DNA of 64,000 bases, taken from positions 281,233 to 345,232 of the forward strand of contig CP003316.1 in the NCBI GenBank assembly GCA_000247545.1. The letters are read 5' to 3'. Of this stretch, positions 16,757 to 24,688 are shown one piece after another (the stretch's first letter is position 1; each line of letters starts with the position of its first letter). The notes under the pieces are model-generated. The model was not told the DNA's origin. It searched no databases and saw nothing but the letters and a program-made list of their open reading frames with translations. A program made the translations under genes and the position numbers. This stretch comes from Pyrobaculum oguniense TE7 (GTDB lineage: Archaea > Thermoproteota > Thermoprotei > Thermoproteales > Thermoproteaceae).

Positions 16757-17782
16757 GTGAGGATTACAAGGGCGTTGTGGGCTAGGCTTACAGGTAAGCC
16801 GCTGGCGTTGTGCGACATAGGGGATGTAGACGGCGTGGCATCCGCGGCGCTGTTTAAAAGGAGGTATCCACACGGCGTAGTTGTACTAATGGGACCCAAT
16901 GATGTGAGAAAATGGTGGGTGCGGGCTTTAAGATGGGATTTCGTGGCCGACCTCCCATGTCCAGGCAAGGCGAGGGTTAGGGCTGACCACCACATCACAA
17001 ACAAGCCGTGCGCCGAAGAGGAGTACTACGACCCCAACGCCCCGGCCGCGGCCGTGTTGGCGGCAAAGGCGCTGGGGCTTGAGGGAGATCCCGTGGCGAG
17101 GGAGTTGGTTGAAGCGGCTGTCCAAACTGATACCGCGAAGGTCTCCGATAGACGCGTAATGTTGTTAGACCTCGCTGTGCGCTACGCAAGCGAAGAGGAG
17201 AAGTACACCGTAGTAAACATGCTCGCAGAGAAGGGGCTTGCAGCGCTGGACGCAGAACCGCTGAAAATGCTAACAGAAAGAGGACTAGCGAGACACGGCT
17301 TGGTTTTAAAAATCGCAGACGCCTTACCTCGCGCCGATGTTTTGACCATCTACGTCCCCACTAGACTTGGGATATCTTACCGCATGCTGACAATAGAGCT
17401 TCAAAAACGGGGGACGCAGTTCGTCAACGTCCTCGTCAAGAAGGGGTGGAGGGGCTTCAGGCTGTACTGCGGCGCAAATAGAGACAGCGGCTACAATTGC
17501 GCCGAGTTGGCCGCCAAGTTTGGAGGGGGCGGTCACAAGTTCGCCGCAGGCGCTCACATTAAGGCCCCCCTCTTCAAGCCCGACGCGCCGATCTGGAACT
17601 TAGTCAATATTACAAGGCCAAAGGCGCTTTATGTGATAACAAAATGCGACAGATCAATATGCGTTCAAGAGTGGGCGCCGAGCCGGAGCCACGAGAGGAG
17701 GGAAATTTTAAGGATAGAGGATGTCAGAGCCGCTGAAGGCCGCTCACACATTCGCTTGAACCTCTACTCATCACAGACATAG
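16757..17782 (+). CDS. DHH-family phosphoesterase (RecJ-like)
   Basis: 341 aa. Motif I CDIGDVDGVASA (D20, D23, D25), motif III ADHHI (the DHH signature), and a C-terminal DHHA1 domain with FGGGGHKFAAGA that binds substrate. Family members are ssDNA exonucleases (RecJ), oligoribonucleases or Cdc45-like helicase partners. The intact acidic and DHH residues argue for an active nuclease. Start GTG. Which of the archaeal RecJ-like subfamilies it belongs to cannot be settled by eye. Confidence 0.87.
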   Translation: MRITRALWARLTGKPLALCDIGDVDGVASAALFKRRYPHGVVVLMGPNDVRKWWVRALRWDFVADLPCPGKARVRADHHITNKPCAEEEYYDPNAPAAAVLAAKALGLEGDPVARELVEAAVQTDTAKVSDRRVMLLDLAVRYASEEEKYTVVNMLAEKGLAALDAEPLKMLTERGLARHGLVLKIADALPRADVLTIYVPTRLGISYRMLTIELQKRGTQFVNVLVKKGWRGFRLYCGANRDSGYNCAELAAKFGGGGHKFAAGAHIKAPLFKPDAPIWNLVNITRPKALYVITKCDRSICVQEWAPSRSHERREILRIEDVRAAEGRSHIRLNLYSSQT

Positions 17783-17826
17783 GTCCATTTTGGTAATACA
17801 TATATAACTTAGAAACGTAGGCGGTT

Positions 17827-19635
17827 GTGTGCGGTATTTTTGGCATAGTCTTCGCCGAGAGGCCAAGACGGCCGCTCGGCGAGATTCTGCGTAGGAGTTT
17901 AGAGAGGCTTGAATATCGAGGCTACGACTCAGCCGGGGTTGCTGTAGTGGACAGGGGGTTGGTTGTGAGAAAAGATGCGGGAAAAGTTGCGGAGGTGGCG
18001 TCACGCCACGGTTTTGACGCGTTGCAAGGCGTCGCGGGACTTGCCCATACCAGATGGGCCACGCACGGCGCTCCTAACCAAATCAACGCCCATCCTCACA
18101 CTGACTGTAGGGGAGTGTTGGCAGTAGTCCACAATGGGATTATAGAAAACTACGCCGAGCTTAGAGAAGAACTCGCAAAGAGGGGTCACATATTTCGCAC
18201 CGAGACCGACACAGAGGTTTTTGTGCACTTGGTGGAAGAATACAAGAGACAGGGGCTCGACACTTTCTCCGCGTTTAAAAAAGCGCTGGCAAGAATAAAA
18301 GGCGCCTACGCCATCGCCCTAATAGACGCCGAAAATCCGCAAGTTATATACTTCGCCCGGAATCTCTCGCCTCTTATAATCGGCGTGGGGGATGGTTTTA
18401 ACATAGTCGCCAGCGACATACCGACGGTTCTCGACCACACCCGGAGAGTAATAGCCATAAAAGACGGTGAGTACGGCTATATAACTCCCACAAAGGTATA
18501 CATAGAATTAGACGGCTTGTTGCAAGATGCCGCCTCTAGAATTGAGGAGATCCCTTGGAGCGCCGAGATGGCTACAAAGGGAGGCTACCCCCACTTTATG
18601 CTAAAGGAGATATATGAGCAGCCTGAATCGCTTGCCTTCACCGTCGCCGGGCTTGAGCCCGCCCAGCTTGAGGCTGTGGCCAACGCCGTCTTGTCCGCAA
18701 GGAATGTGTACTTGGTTGGCGCCGGGACGTCCTACCACGCCGGGCTCACATTGGCGTATCTGCTCCCCAGGTTGAGAATCACAGCTATTCCCATTATATC
18801 GTCTGAGTACGCCATATACGAGAACCTCTTTGACAGAGACGACGTGGCCATCGTCGTATCGCAGTCTGGAGAGACCATAGATACCATAAAAGCTGCAAGA
18901 GCCATGAGAGAAAAAGGCGTGAGGGTAGTAGCGGTGACCAACGTGGTTGGAAGTACTCTCTCCCGAGAAAGCGACGCTACAATATACACAAGAGCCGGGC
19001 CAGAAATCGGAGTAGCCGCTACAAAGACTTTTACTACCCAAGTCCTCACTCTAGGCGCGCTGTATGTCACGGCGCTGAGTCTGTTGGGATACGACGTTTC
19101 TCAACACGTCGACGAGATGAAAAAGGTGCCGGATCTGGCGAGGAAGACTATAGAAAACACCGCAGGCACGGCAAAAGATCTCGCCCGGAGGCTAAGAAAT
19201 AGGCCAAGCGCATACTACCTAGGAAGGGGGGCTGCCTTGCCTGTCGCCATGGAGGGGGCACTAAAGTTGAAAGAGGTGGCATATATACACGCTGAGGCCT
19301 ACTCGGCAGGCGAGTCCAAACATGGTCCAATAGCACTTGTGGAGCCAGGCTTCCCCACACTATTCGTATTCTCAGACCCCCAGACTAGGGAGAAGACGTT
19401 GAGCAACGTCGCAGAGATGAAGGCAAGAGGGGCGTTAACCATTGGCACAGTTCCGGCAAAAAGCGACTACGCCAAGAAGCTGGACGTGGCGATAGAGGTT
19501 CCAGAGATGGGCGACGTCTTCGCCCCAATTATCCACGTCATCCCATTGCAGATGCTCGCCTACTTCGCCGCCGTTGAGAGGGGGTACGACCCCGACAAAC
19601 CGAGAAATCTAGCGAAAACCGTGACAGTGGAATAA
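17827..19635 (+). CDS. glmS: Glucosamine-6-phosphate synthase (isomerizing)
   Basis: 602 aa, starting GTG-encoded Met then Cys2 (CGIFGIVFA), the glutaminase nucleophile exposed after Met removal. GATase motifs RWATHG, NAHPHTD and HNGIIENY follow. Two SIS domains hold GAGTSYHAG and SQSGETIDT, and the C-terminus ends ...PRNLAKTVTVE as in all GlmS enzymes. It makes glucosamine-6-phosphate from fructose-6-phosphate and glutamine, the entry to UDP-GlcNAc. One base separates it from the nucleotidyltransferase gene. Confidence 0.97.
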   Translation: MCGIFGIVFAERPRRPLGEILRRSLERLEYRGYDSAGVAVVDRGLVVRKDAGKVAEVASRHGFDALQGVAGLAHTRWATHGAPNQINAHPHTDCRGVLAVVHNGIIENYAELREELAKRGHIFRTETDTEVFVHLVEEYKRQGLDTFSAFKKALARIKGAYAIALIDAENPQVIYFARNLSPLIIGVGDGFNIVASDIPTVLDHTRRVIAIKDGEYGYITPTKVYIELDGLLQDAASRIEEIPWSAEMATKGGYPHFMLKEIYEQPESLAFTVAGLEPAQLEAVANAVLSARNVYLVGAGTSYHAGLTLAYLLPRLRITAIPIISSEYAIYENLFDRDDVAIVVSQSGETIDTIKAARAMREKGVRVVAVTNVVGSTLSRESDATIYTRAGPEIGVAATKTFTTQVLTLGALYVTALSLLGYDVSQHVDEMKKVPDLARKTIENTAGTAKDLARRLRNRPSAYYLGRGAALPVAMEGALKLKEVAYIHAEAYSAGESKHGPIALVEPGFPTLFVFSDPQTREKTLSNVAEMKARGALTIGTVPAKSDYAKKLDVAIEVPEMGDVFAPIIHVIPLQMLAYFAAVERGYDPDKPRNLAKTVTVE

Positions 19636-19636
19636 T

Positions 19637-20728
19637 ATGAAAATAGCTCCTGTCGTACTAGCGGGCGGCACGGCCGGCATATTTGAAAAATTAACAGGTC
19701 AACTCCCCAAGACTTACATAAAAATCGGCGGGAAAAGACTGTACCAATACACCGCCGACGCGTTACTGGCTATATTCGGAAAAGTCTACGTAGCGGCGCC
19801 CCGCCCCGAAGATAACCCCTACATCTATGTAGAAGAAAGAGGGACTGGAATCGAGAGGGCAATCTCCGCGGCAGAGGCCTACTTAGGCGCTGAGACCCAT
19901 ATGCTGATAGCATATGGCGACGTTTATGTAGAGAGCTCTGCGTACAGGTCTCTAATAGAGGCGACAGCTGCCACAGGCGCAGACGGCGCTGTGCTCGCCG
20001 TGCCGAGAAAAGCCACAAAGGGATACGGCGTACTGGAGACGAAAGCCGGGACCCTCCTAGCCAAAATAGGGGGAGAAGGCCAGTGGATATTCGGAGGATT
20101 AGCCCTCCTCCCACGCGCCGCGCTAAGGATAATAGAACAAGCCGGGCTTTACGAAGGCTTAAACCAAATAGCACAGCGATCAAAAATAGCGGTTGTGCCA
20201 TGGAGCGGGACGTGGCACGATGTAAATCACCCAGAAGACTTAATGCAACTGCTAGAGTACACAGCGCCGAGGAATACCATTATTGCTAAAACCGCCAAGG
20301 TAAGCCCCACTGCCGTGTTGGAGGGACCCGTCGTAATTGAGGACGGCGTAGAGATAGACCACTACGCCGTGATAAAAGGTCCTGCCTACATAGGAAAGGG
20401 GGCCTTTATAGGAGCCCACGCACTTATACGTAACTATACCGACATAGAGGAGGGCGCCGTCATCGGCAGTAGCACAGAAGTAAGCCACAGCCTCATCTGC
20501 GAGAGGGCCACTGTGGGGAGGGGGTCCTTTGTCTCTTACAGCGTAGTAGGCGAAGAGGCAGTTCTAGAACCCAACATCGTGACTATGTCGGTACTCAGAG
20601 AGGGGCGCGATAGACTAGAACCAATACAAGTAAGAGGCCAGGTATACTACAAACTAGGCGCCTTAATACCGCGGAAAGCCCGAGTATCCGCAGGCACAAC
20701 ACTACCTCCAGGAGCTGGCTGGGACTAA
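19637..20728 (+). CDS. Sugar-phosphate nucleotidyltransferase with left-handed beta-helix (GlmU-like)
   Basis: 363 aa. The N-terminal nucleotidyltransferase domain begins APVVLAGGTAG and includes QLPKTYIKIGGKRLYQ, with the lysine that contacts the sugar-phosphate or pyrophosphate. From about residue 215 there are hexapeptide repeats (SPTAVLEGPVVIEDGVEID, GKGAFIGAHALI, VGRGSFVSYSVVG) of a left-handed beta-helix acyltransferase or regulatory domain. Coupling to glmS argues for GlcN-1-P/GlcNAc-1-P uridylyltransferase, possibly with acetyltransferase activity. The precise substrate is inferred from the operon. Confidence 0.85.
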   Translation: MKIAPVVLAGGTAGIFEKLTGQLPKTYIKIGGKRLYQYTADALLAIFGKVYVAAPRPEDNPYIYVEERGTGIERAISAAEAYLGAETHMLIAYGDVYVESSAYRSLIEATAATGADGAVLAVPRKATKGYGVLETKAGTLLAKIGGEGQWIFGGLALLPRAALRIIEQAGLYEGLNQIAQRSKIAVVPWSGTWHDVNHPEDLMQLLEYTAPRNTIIAKTAKVSPTAVLEGPVVIEDGVEIDHYAVIKGPAYIGKGAFIGAHALIRNYTDIEEGAVIGSSTEVSHSLICERATVGRGSFVSYSVVGEEAVLEPNIVTMSVLREGRDRLEPIQVRGQVYYKLGALIPRKARVSAGTTLPPGAGWD

Positions 20729-20935
20729 ATCCTTAACAACAGCCCATAAACAACGCGATAACTAAGGCGAGCAATATTATACTTAAACCGCTACCTTAAA
20801 GCATTGGGCCCATCATCAGCTCTGCATTAGACCTAAGGGTCTATATTAAACACGCCAAACAAAACCTGGCAAGGAGCTACTACCCTAGCCAATTGTAAGA
20901 GATCTGAGCCTGGACGTATCGAGATAAGAAATGGC

Positions 20936-21859
20936 TTAACTACTACCAGTTGGTTCTAGCCAGTTTTTACCGTCTCTCTTCTCGATTTTTATCAAGCCTT
21001 GTTCTGCCAACCTTCTAACAGCCCTGTGGACGGTCGTTCTGGGCAGAGATAGTTCCCTAGCTATCTGCGCCTCGTAAGCTCCACCTCTTTTGTGGAGATA
21101 GGCGAGTATCTTAGAGTCTACCTCGGAGAGTTGAGTTGCACTTGGCGCCATCCTCGCCTTTCTGTATAACGCAAAGCCTAATGCCGATGCGGCGACAGCT
21201 ACAGCCACAAGCAGAAATGGCGTTAATTCCTGAGCTGTGTGATCAACTTGATGAGTTGTCAAAGTCTCTGAGAGCACGGGGGATGAAGTGGTTGGCTGTG
21301 TTAAAGGCACAGAGGTACTTGTCGTCACCGCGGTAGTGGCGATGTTGTTGAGACTTGTCGACGAAGTTGTAGCTGAGGGGGCTGTTAGGCTGGGGAAGAG
21401 CCCGCCGCTCTGTGTGGTAGTAGGCCTGGGGGTTCCAGCGCTCTGCGTAGCCACAGGCAGAGCTGGCTTGGCGTAGGCCAACACACCGGGTCCCTTCGCT
21501 ACTATGAGCAAATCACCGTTTAACATAGTATAGTTTATTATCCTCAGCTTAGGCACGGCGATAACTCCCCGCTGGACCCAGATGGCAAAGAGGTCGCTAG
21601 TCGTAATATTAAAGTAAAGGAGGTTATCGGCTTCTCCAAGCCGCGGGACATACCGGACAGTGACCACTCCTTGACCACCCGTAGGCACTAAAAGACTGTT
21701 ATTTACAATTAAGGCGGGTACTGGGATGCCGTCGAGCCTCACCTCCGGCACAGAAGCCGGAGGCGCCGGCAGAGATATATTGGCCACAGTAGCTACAAGC
21801 GTGGCGTTGAAGAGCAACAGAACTGTACCGTTGGCAAATAGGGTAATAACCCAAAACAT
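20936..21859 (-). CDS. Membrane-anchored winged-helix regulator with extracytoplasmic domain
   Basis: 307 aa. A hydrophobic N-terminus (signal-like, about 1-27), an outside domain to about residue 135 with N-x-S/T sites, a Ser/Thr-rich linker (about 136-208), one membrane helix (about 213-232, LTPFLLVAVAVAASALGFAL), and a cytoplasmic winged-helix domain (about 245-303: ILAYLHKRGGAYEAQIAREL, LPRTTVHRAVRRLAEQGLI). This is the layout of archaeal membrane-bound one-component regulators, where the outer domain senses and the inner domain binds DNA. It follows the secreted protein gene by 29 bases on the same strand, suggesting a functional pair. Confidence 0.8.
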   Translation of the reverse strand: MFWVITLFANGTVLLLFNATLVATVANISLPAPPASVPEVRLDGIPVPALIVNNSLLVPTGGQGVVTVRYVPRLGEADNLLYFNITTSDLFAIWVQRGVIAVPKLRIINYTMLNGDLLIVAKGPGVLAYAKPALPVATQSAGTPRPTTTQSGGLFPSLTAPSATTSSTSLNNIATTAVTTSTSVPLTQPTTSSPVLSETLTTHQVDHTAQELTPFLLVAVAVAASALGFALYRKARMAPSATQLSEVDSKILAYLHKRGGAYEAQIARELSLPRTTVHRAVRRLAEQGLIKIEKRDGKNWLEPTGSS

Positions 21860-21888
21860 GAGGCGGGGTGTTCTGAAAAATATATTTG

Positions 21889-22887
21889 TTACTTACCCTT
21901 CTTGTTATCCTTCCTGTTCTTGTTGTCGTCGTTTTCCTTGCCCTTATCCTTATTTTCTGCCTTGTCTTTCTCCTCCTTCTCATTCTCGTCGTTGTTCTCG
22001 TTACCATTCTGAGACCCTCCGTTCTTAGATCCACCCTTATCTTTCTCGTCTTTCTCTTCCTCCTTCTCCTTTACTTCATCCTCTTTACCTTTCTTATCCT
22101 CATGTTCATTTTTATTTTCATTTACTTTATCTTTATTCTTCTTATCGTCATATACGTTTTTATCTTCGCTTTCTATTTCTATTTTGAACTTATCGCTCTT
22201 TCTCTCTACTTTTATTACGGTGCCGTTGCGCACGATCTCCAGCTTGCCGGTGATGTTGGCTATATTCTGGCTAAGATAGAGCAGGTCGGAGGCGGTTTTG
22301 TTGTCGTAAGGCGCTATGCGGGAGGCCAGCGCCCTCAGCACAGAGGCCAACTTGGCCATATCTCTGGCGTAGCCCTTTATTTCGAGCTCCGTCTCGGGGG
22401 CGTAGACCTTAGAGCCGTTTATCTTGACGAGTTTTCTCTCCATTTCGTACTCTATCTTAGCCTTGAGCCAGGTGGCGTTGTAGCTTGTGAAGTTCAGCGC
22501 CTTGGCAACCACCATTATATTGGCCTTAAGCTCTTTAGTCTCGTTAGATGTTGCCAATAAGGCGCCTAGCTGTCTCAACACGGAGAGAGCCTCTTGCCCT
22601 GTGGCGTTTCTAAGCCTCGCCAAGAGTTGGGCAATCTGTGCATATGTGGAGTTGCTGTAGGGGCCAACCGCCTTGCCCACGAGATGTATGTAGTACATGT
22701 CGGTGGCATTCGTGATGTTGAGCTTTGCGTTTATTGTCAATACCTTGTTATTGTTGAAGTTTATTACTAGGAATGTGCCGTTATCGCTGTAGGTTATGTG
22801 TATATTACCCGACGGCGTCACGACGTACGTCACATTTGCCGCCAGCGCCAGGGCAGCTATCAGACCTATTGTAATCAGCCCGCGCAT
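21889..22887 (-). CDS. Secreted sequon-rich protein with long charged low-complexity tail
   Basis: 332 aa. A signal peptide (MRGLITIGLIAALALAA) is followed by a domain to about residue 225 carrying 13 N-x-S/T sequons, an exceptional density, then a tail of about 105 residues made almost only of K, D, E, N and G. The sequence is not recognised. The tail's base composition is strongly biased (runs of TTC/CTT on the plus strand). A minus-strand TATA-like box (ccttaaaaag) lies about 20-25 nt upstream. It is the first gene of a pair with the membrane-anchored regulator; AglB in the same window could glycosylate it. Confidence 0.75.
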   Translation of the reverse strand: MRGLITIGLIAALALAANVTYVVTPSGNIHITYSDNGTFLVINFNNNKVLTINAKLNITNATDMYYIHLVGKAVGPYSNSTYAQIAQLLARLRNATGQEALSVLRQLGALLATSNETKELKANIMVVAKALNFTSYNATWLKAKIEYEMERKLVKINGSKVYAPETELEIKGYARDMAKLASVLRALASRIAPYDNKTASDLLYLSQNIANITGKLEIVRNGTVIKVERKSDKFKIEIESEDKNVYDDKKNKDKVNENKNEHEDKKGKEDEVKEKEEEKDEKDKGGSKNGGSQNGNENNDENEKEEKDKAENKDKGKENDDNKNRKDNKKGK

Positions 22888-22984
22888 AGGCGCTTATGAC
22901 CCCCTCTTTTTAAGGAATGTCTTTTTTCCACGTGAGGAATACTTCTGCTTTCAATTTCCTCGGGCGGAATACAAGGCGGAACGC

Positions 22985-23149
22985 TCAGCCGCACGGGCAG
23001 CCCCCTCCCGTACTACCGACAATGATTTTGTTCTCAGCCATTAGCCTAGACCAGCACTCTGGACATACCAGAGCGGGTCCCATACCCTTTATATTAGCCT
23101 CTAGTAGCGGGACGTCTTCCCTTCCGCAGATAGCACATTTGTATACCAT
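22985..23149 (-). CDS. Small zinc protein, 54 aa
   Basis: A complete short gene: MVYKCAICGREDVPLLEAN, then ALVCPECWSRLMAEN and the end GGGCPCG. Cysteines 5, 8, 29 and 32 form a CxxC...CxxC zinc site, and C51/C53 sit in a flexible tail. The minus-strand TATA-like aaatttatc is centred about 24 nt before the ATG, matching the leaderless pattern of its neighbours. Located between gamma-glutamyltranspeptidase and the secreted protein gene. Function unknown. Confidence 0.72.
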   Translation of the reverse strand: MVYKCAICGREDVPLLEANIKGMGPALVCPECWSRLMAENKIIVGSTGGGCPCG

Positions 23150-23185
23150 GTGTTGCACCGCATTACGAGAAGATAAATTTTCCGC

Positions 23186-24577
23186 CTATGCCCCCAGGGC
23201 GAGGCCGTCTCCTCGAATATCCGCCACCGCGACGACGCCGTGCTTCCGCTTTGCGACGAGAGATGCAACCCCCAGCCTACTTGGATACTTGACGAAGACT
23301 ACGCCGGGCCCCGGCTCCCAGCCCTCTTCGGCCTTTACCCCCCAGCCGCCAGTCCAAACAAAACGCGGCGCCCACACCGCCGCGCGGGGATCCATGTTAT
23401 ATAATACAATGTTTTGAATGAGCTGTGCATATATGGCTGGTCTGTAGTGCCCAGCGCTAGCCCCTAGGGCGTACGCCTCATCTTCTCTCTGGATAATAAC
23501 TGCAGATAGTGTGTGTAGAGGACGTTTCCAAGGAGCCGCTTTGTTCAGGCCGGCTGTGAAGTCACTAGCTCTGTTGTTAAATGTCACGCCCCACTTGGGA
23601 TCCGTGAAGCCGGAGCCGAAGGGATAGTAGAGCGACTGTATGGCAGACACAACAAGTTCTCCGTCGCATGTTGCCAGATACGTAGTTCCTACAGTCGGCT
23701 CGGGTCTCTCCGCTTCGCCAAGCTCTAATTTGCCTGACAGAAGCTCCTCCACAGGCACAGGTCCGTCGTGAAGATAATTGTGAATAGCCCAGTGAGCCTT
23801 TCTAAGCGCCACTACTGTATTTCTGATTCGGGCATAGCTAAAGGCGCCCCCAGCCGGTTCGGCAAGCTTCAAGGTAAGCAAAACCGCAAAACCCAATGAG
23901 GGGGGAGGCGCCTCGTATATCTGCCAATCGCCGTATTTCATCGAAACCGGCTGGCGTGTCTCAGCCCTATAGCGGGAAAAGTCGTCTAACTCAAAATAGC
24001 CATGCCTCGTGAAGTCTTGCGCTATTTCCTCGTAAAAAGCCTCGGGGCGGTCTCGTAGCACCTGCCACAGCTTGAGCAAGGGCTCTATTCTGTACGGCGC
24101 GCCGGGAGTGTTGGGGAGGCTTAAATATATCTCCCCACCGGGATCCGAAAAAAGCAGATCTCTATACGTCCTAGTGGCTTCAGCCAAAGAGGGGTGCACA
24201 ACAGCTTGGCCCATCAGCTCAAGGGCAACATCCACAACGTTACTCCACGGTAGTTGGCCAAATTTCTTGTGAAATTCCAAGACCCCAGCCAAGTATCCGG
24301 GCACTACTGCTGACCGCAACCCCCGGCGCGGGGGGTTGTCAGGAACTCTCCGTGGCGCCCACCCAAGCCCTAGAACAGCCTGTACCTGGCCTCCGCGGCT
24401 CACCAAAGCCAAAAAGTCGCCACCGATACCGTTTAAGTGAGGGAGGACGTAAGTAAGAACTATCGACGCCGCAACCGCCGCGTCAGCGGCGTTGCCGCCC
24501 CTTTTATAAACCTCGTAACCTGCTCTGGTAGCTAAGAAGCTTTCTGTCGCTATACCAAACTCCTTACCAAGGTACAT
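23186..24577 (-). CDS. ggt: Gamma-glutamyltranspeptidase family protein
   Basis: 463 aa, shorter than the usual 530-580. N-terminal GIATESFLATRAGYEVYKRGGNA and GIGGDFLALV are typical of the large subunit. The autoprocessing site is PTVGTTY (T298, T299): the family has T-T-H, here T-T-Y. No signal peptide is visible, unlike most bacterial GGTs, so a cytoplasmic protein is likely. It may act on gamma-glutamyl compounds or belong to an acylase/hydrolase branch. A TATA-like box (gtgttaaatac on the minus strand) is about 25 nt upstream. Confidence 0.85.
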   Translation of the reverse strand: MYLGKEFGIATESFLATRAGYEVYKRGGNAADAAVAASIVLTYVLPHLNGIGGDFLALVSRGGQVQAVLGLGWAPRRVPDNPPRRGLRSAVVPGYLAGVLEFHKKFGQLPWSNVVDVALELMGQAVVHPSLAEATRTYRDLLFSDPGGEIYLSLPNTPGAPYRIEPLLKLWQVLRDRPEAFYEEIAQDFTRHGYFELDDFSRYRAETRQPVSMKYGDWQIYEAPPPSLGFAVLLTLKLAEPAGGAFSYARIRNTVVALRKAHWAIHNYLHDGPVPVEELLSGKLELGEAERPEPTVGTTYLATCDGELVVSAIQSLYYPFGSGFTDPKWGVTFNNRASDFTAGLNKAAPWKRPLHTLSAVIIQREDEAYALGASAGHYRPAIYAQLIQNIVLYNMDPRAAVWAPRFVWTGGWGVKAEEGWEPGPGVVFVKYPSRLGVASLVAKRKHGVVAVADIRGDGLALGA

Positions 24578-24621
24578 AAATTTTTATTTAGGGTTAGTAT
24601 TTAACACCCCCGGTTCCCCGC

Positions 24622-24664
24622 CCGCCTGACGCACCCGCGGTCACGGGTGGGAGTATGACGGCGG
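24622..24664. other. GC-rich two-stem hairpin, candidate structured RNA or leader element
   Basis: CCGCC (24622-24626) pairs with GGCGG (24660-24664). Inside it CACCCG (24632-24637) pairs with CGGGTG (24644-24649) around a 6-nt loop. The internal loop has TGAC on both sides, so on the plus strand tandem G-A pairs of the kink-turn type are possible. It sits in the 110-base gap between guaA and ggt. No C/D or ACA box set is complete, so the class is open. Confidence 0.35.
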
Positions 24665-24688
24665 AGCCGGTAGGGCCGACCGCATATC

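Noticed and set aside
20760-20825. C/D sRNA on the minus strand starting at CTGATGA (about 20811-20817)
   Set aside because: A TATA-like box is suitably placed, but there is no D box within 60 nt and no C'/D' pair.
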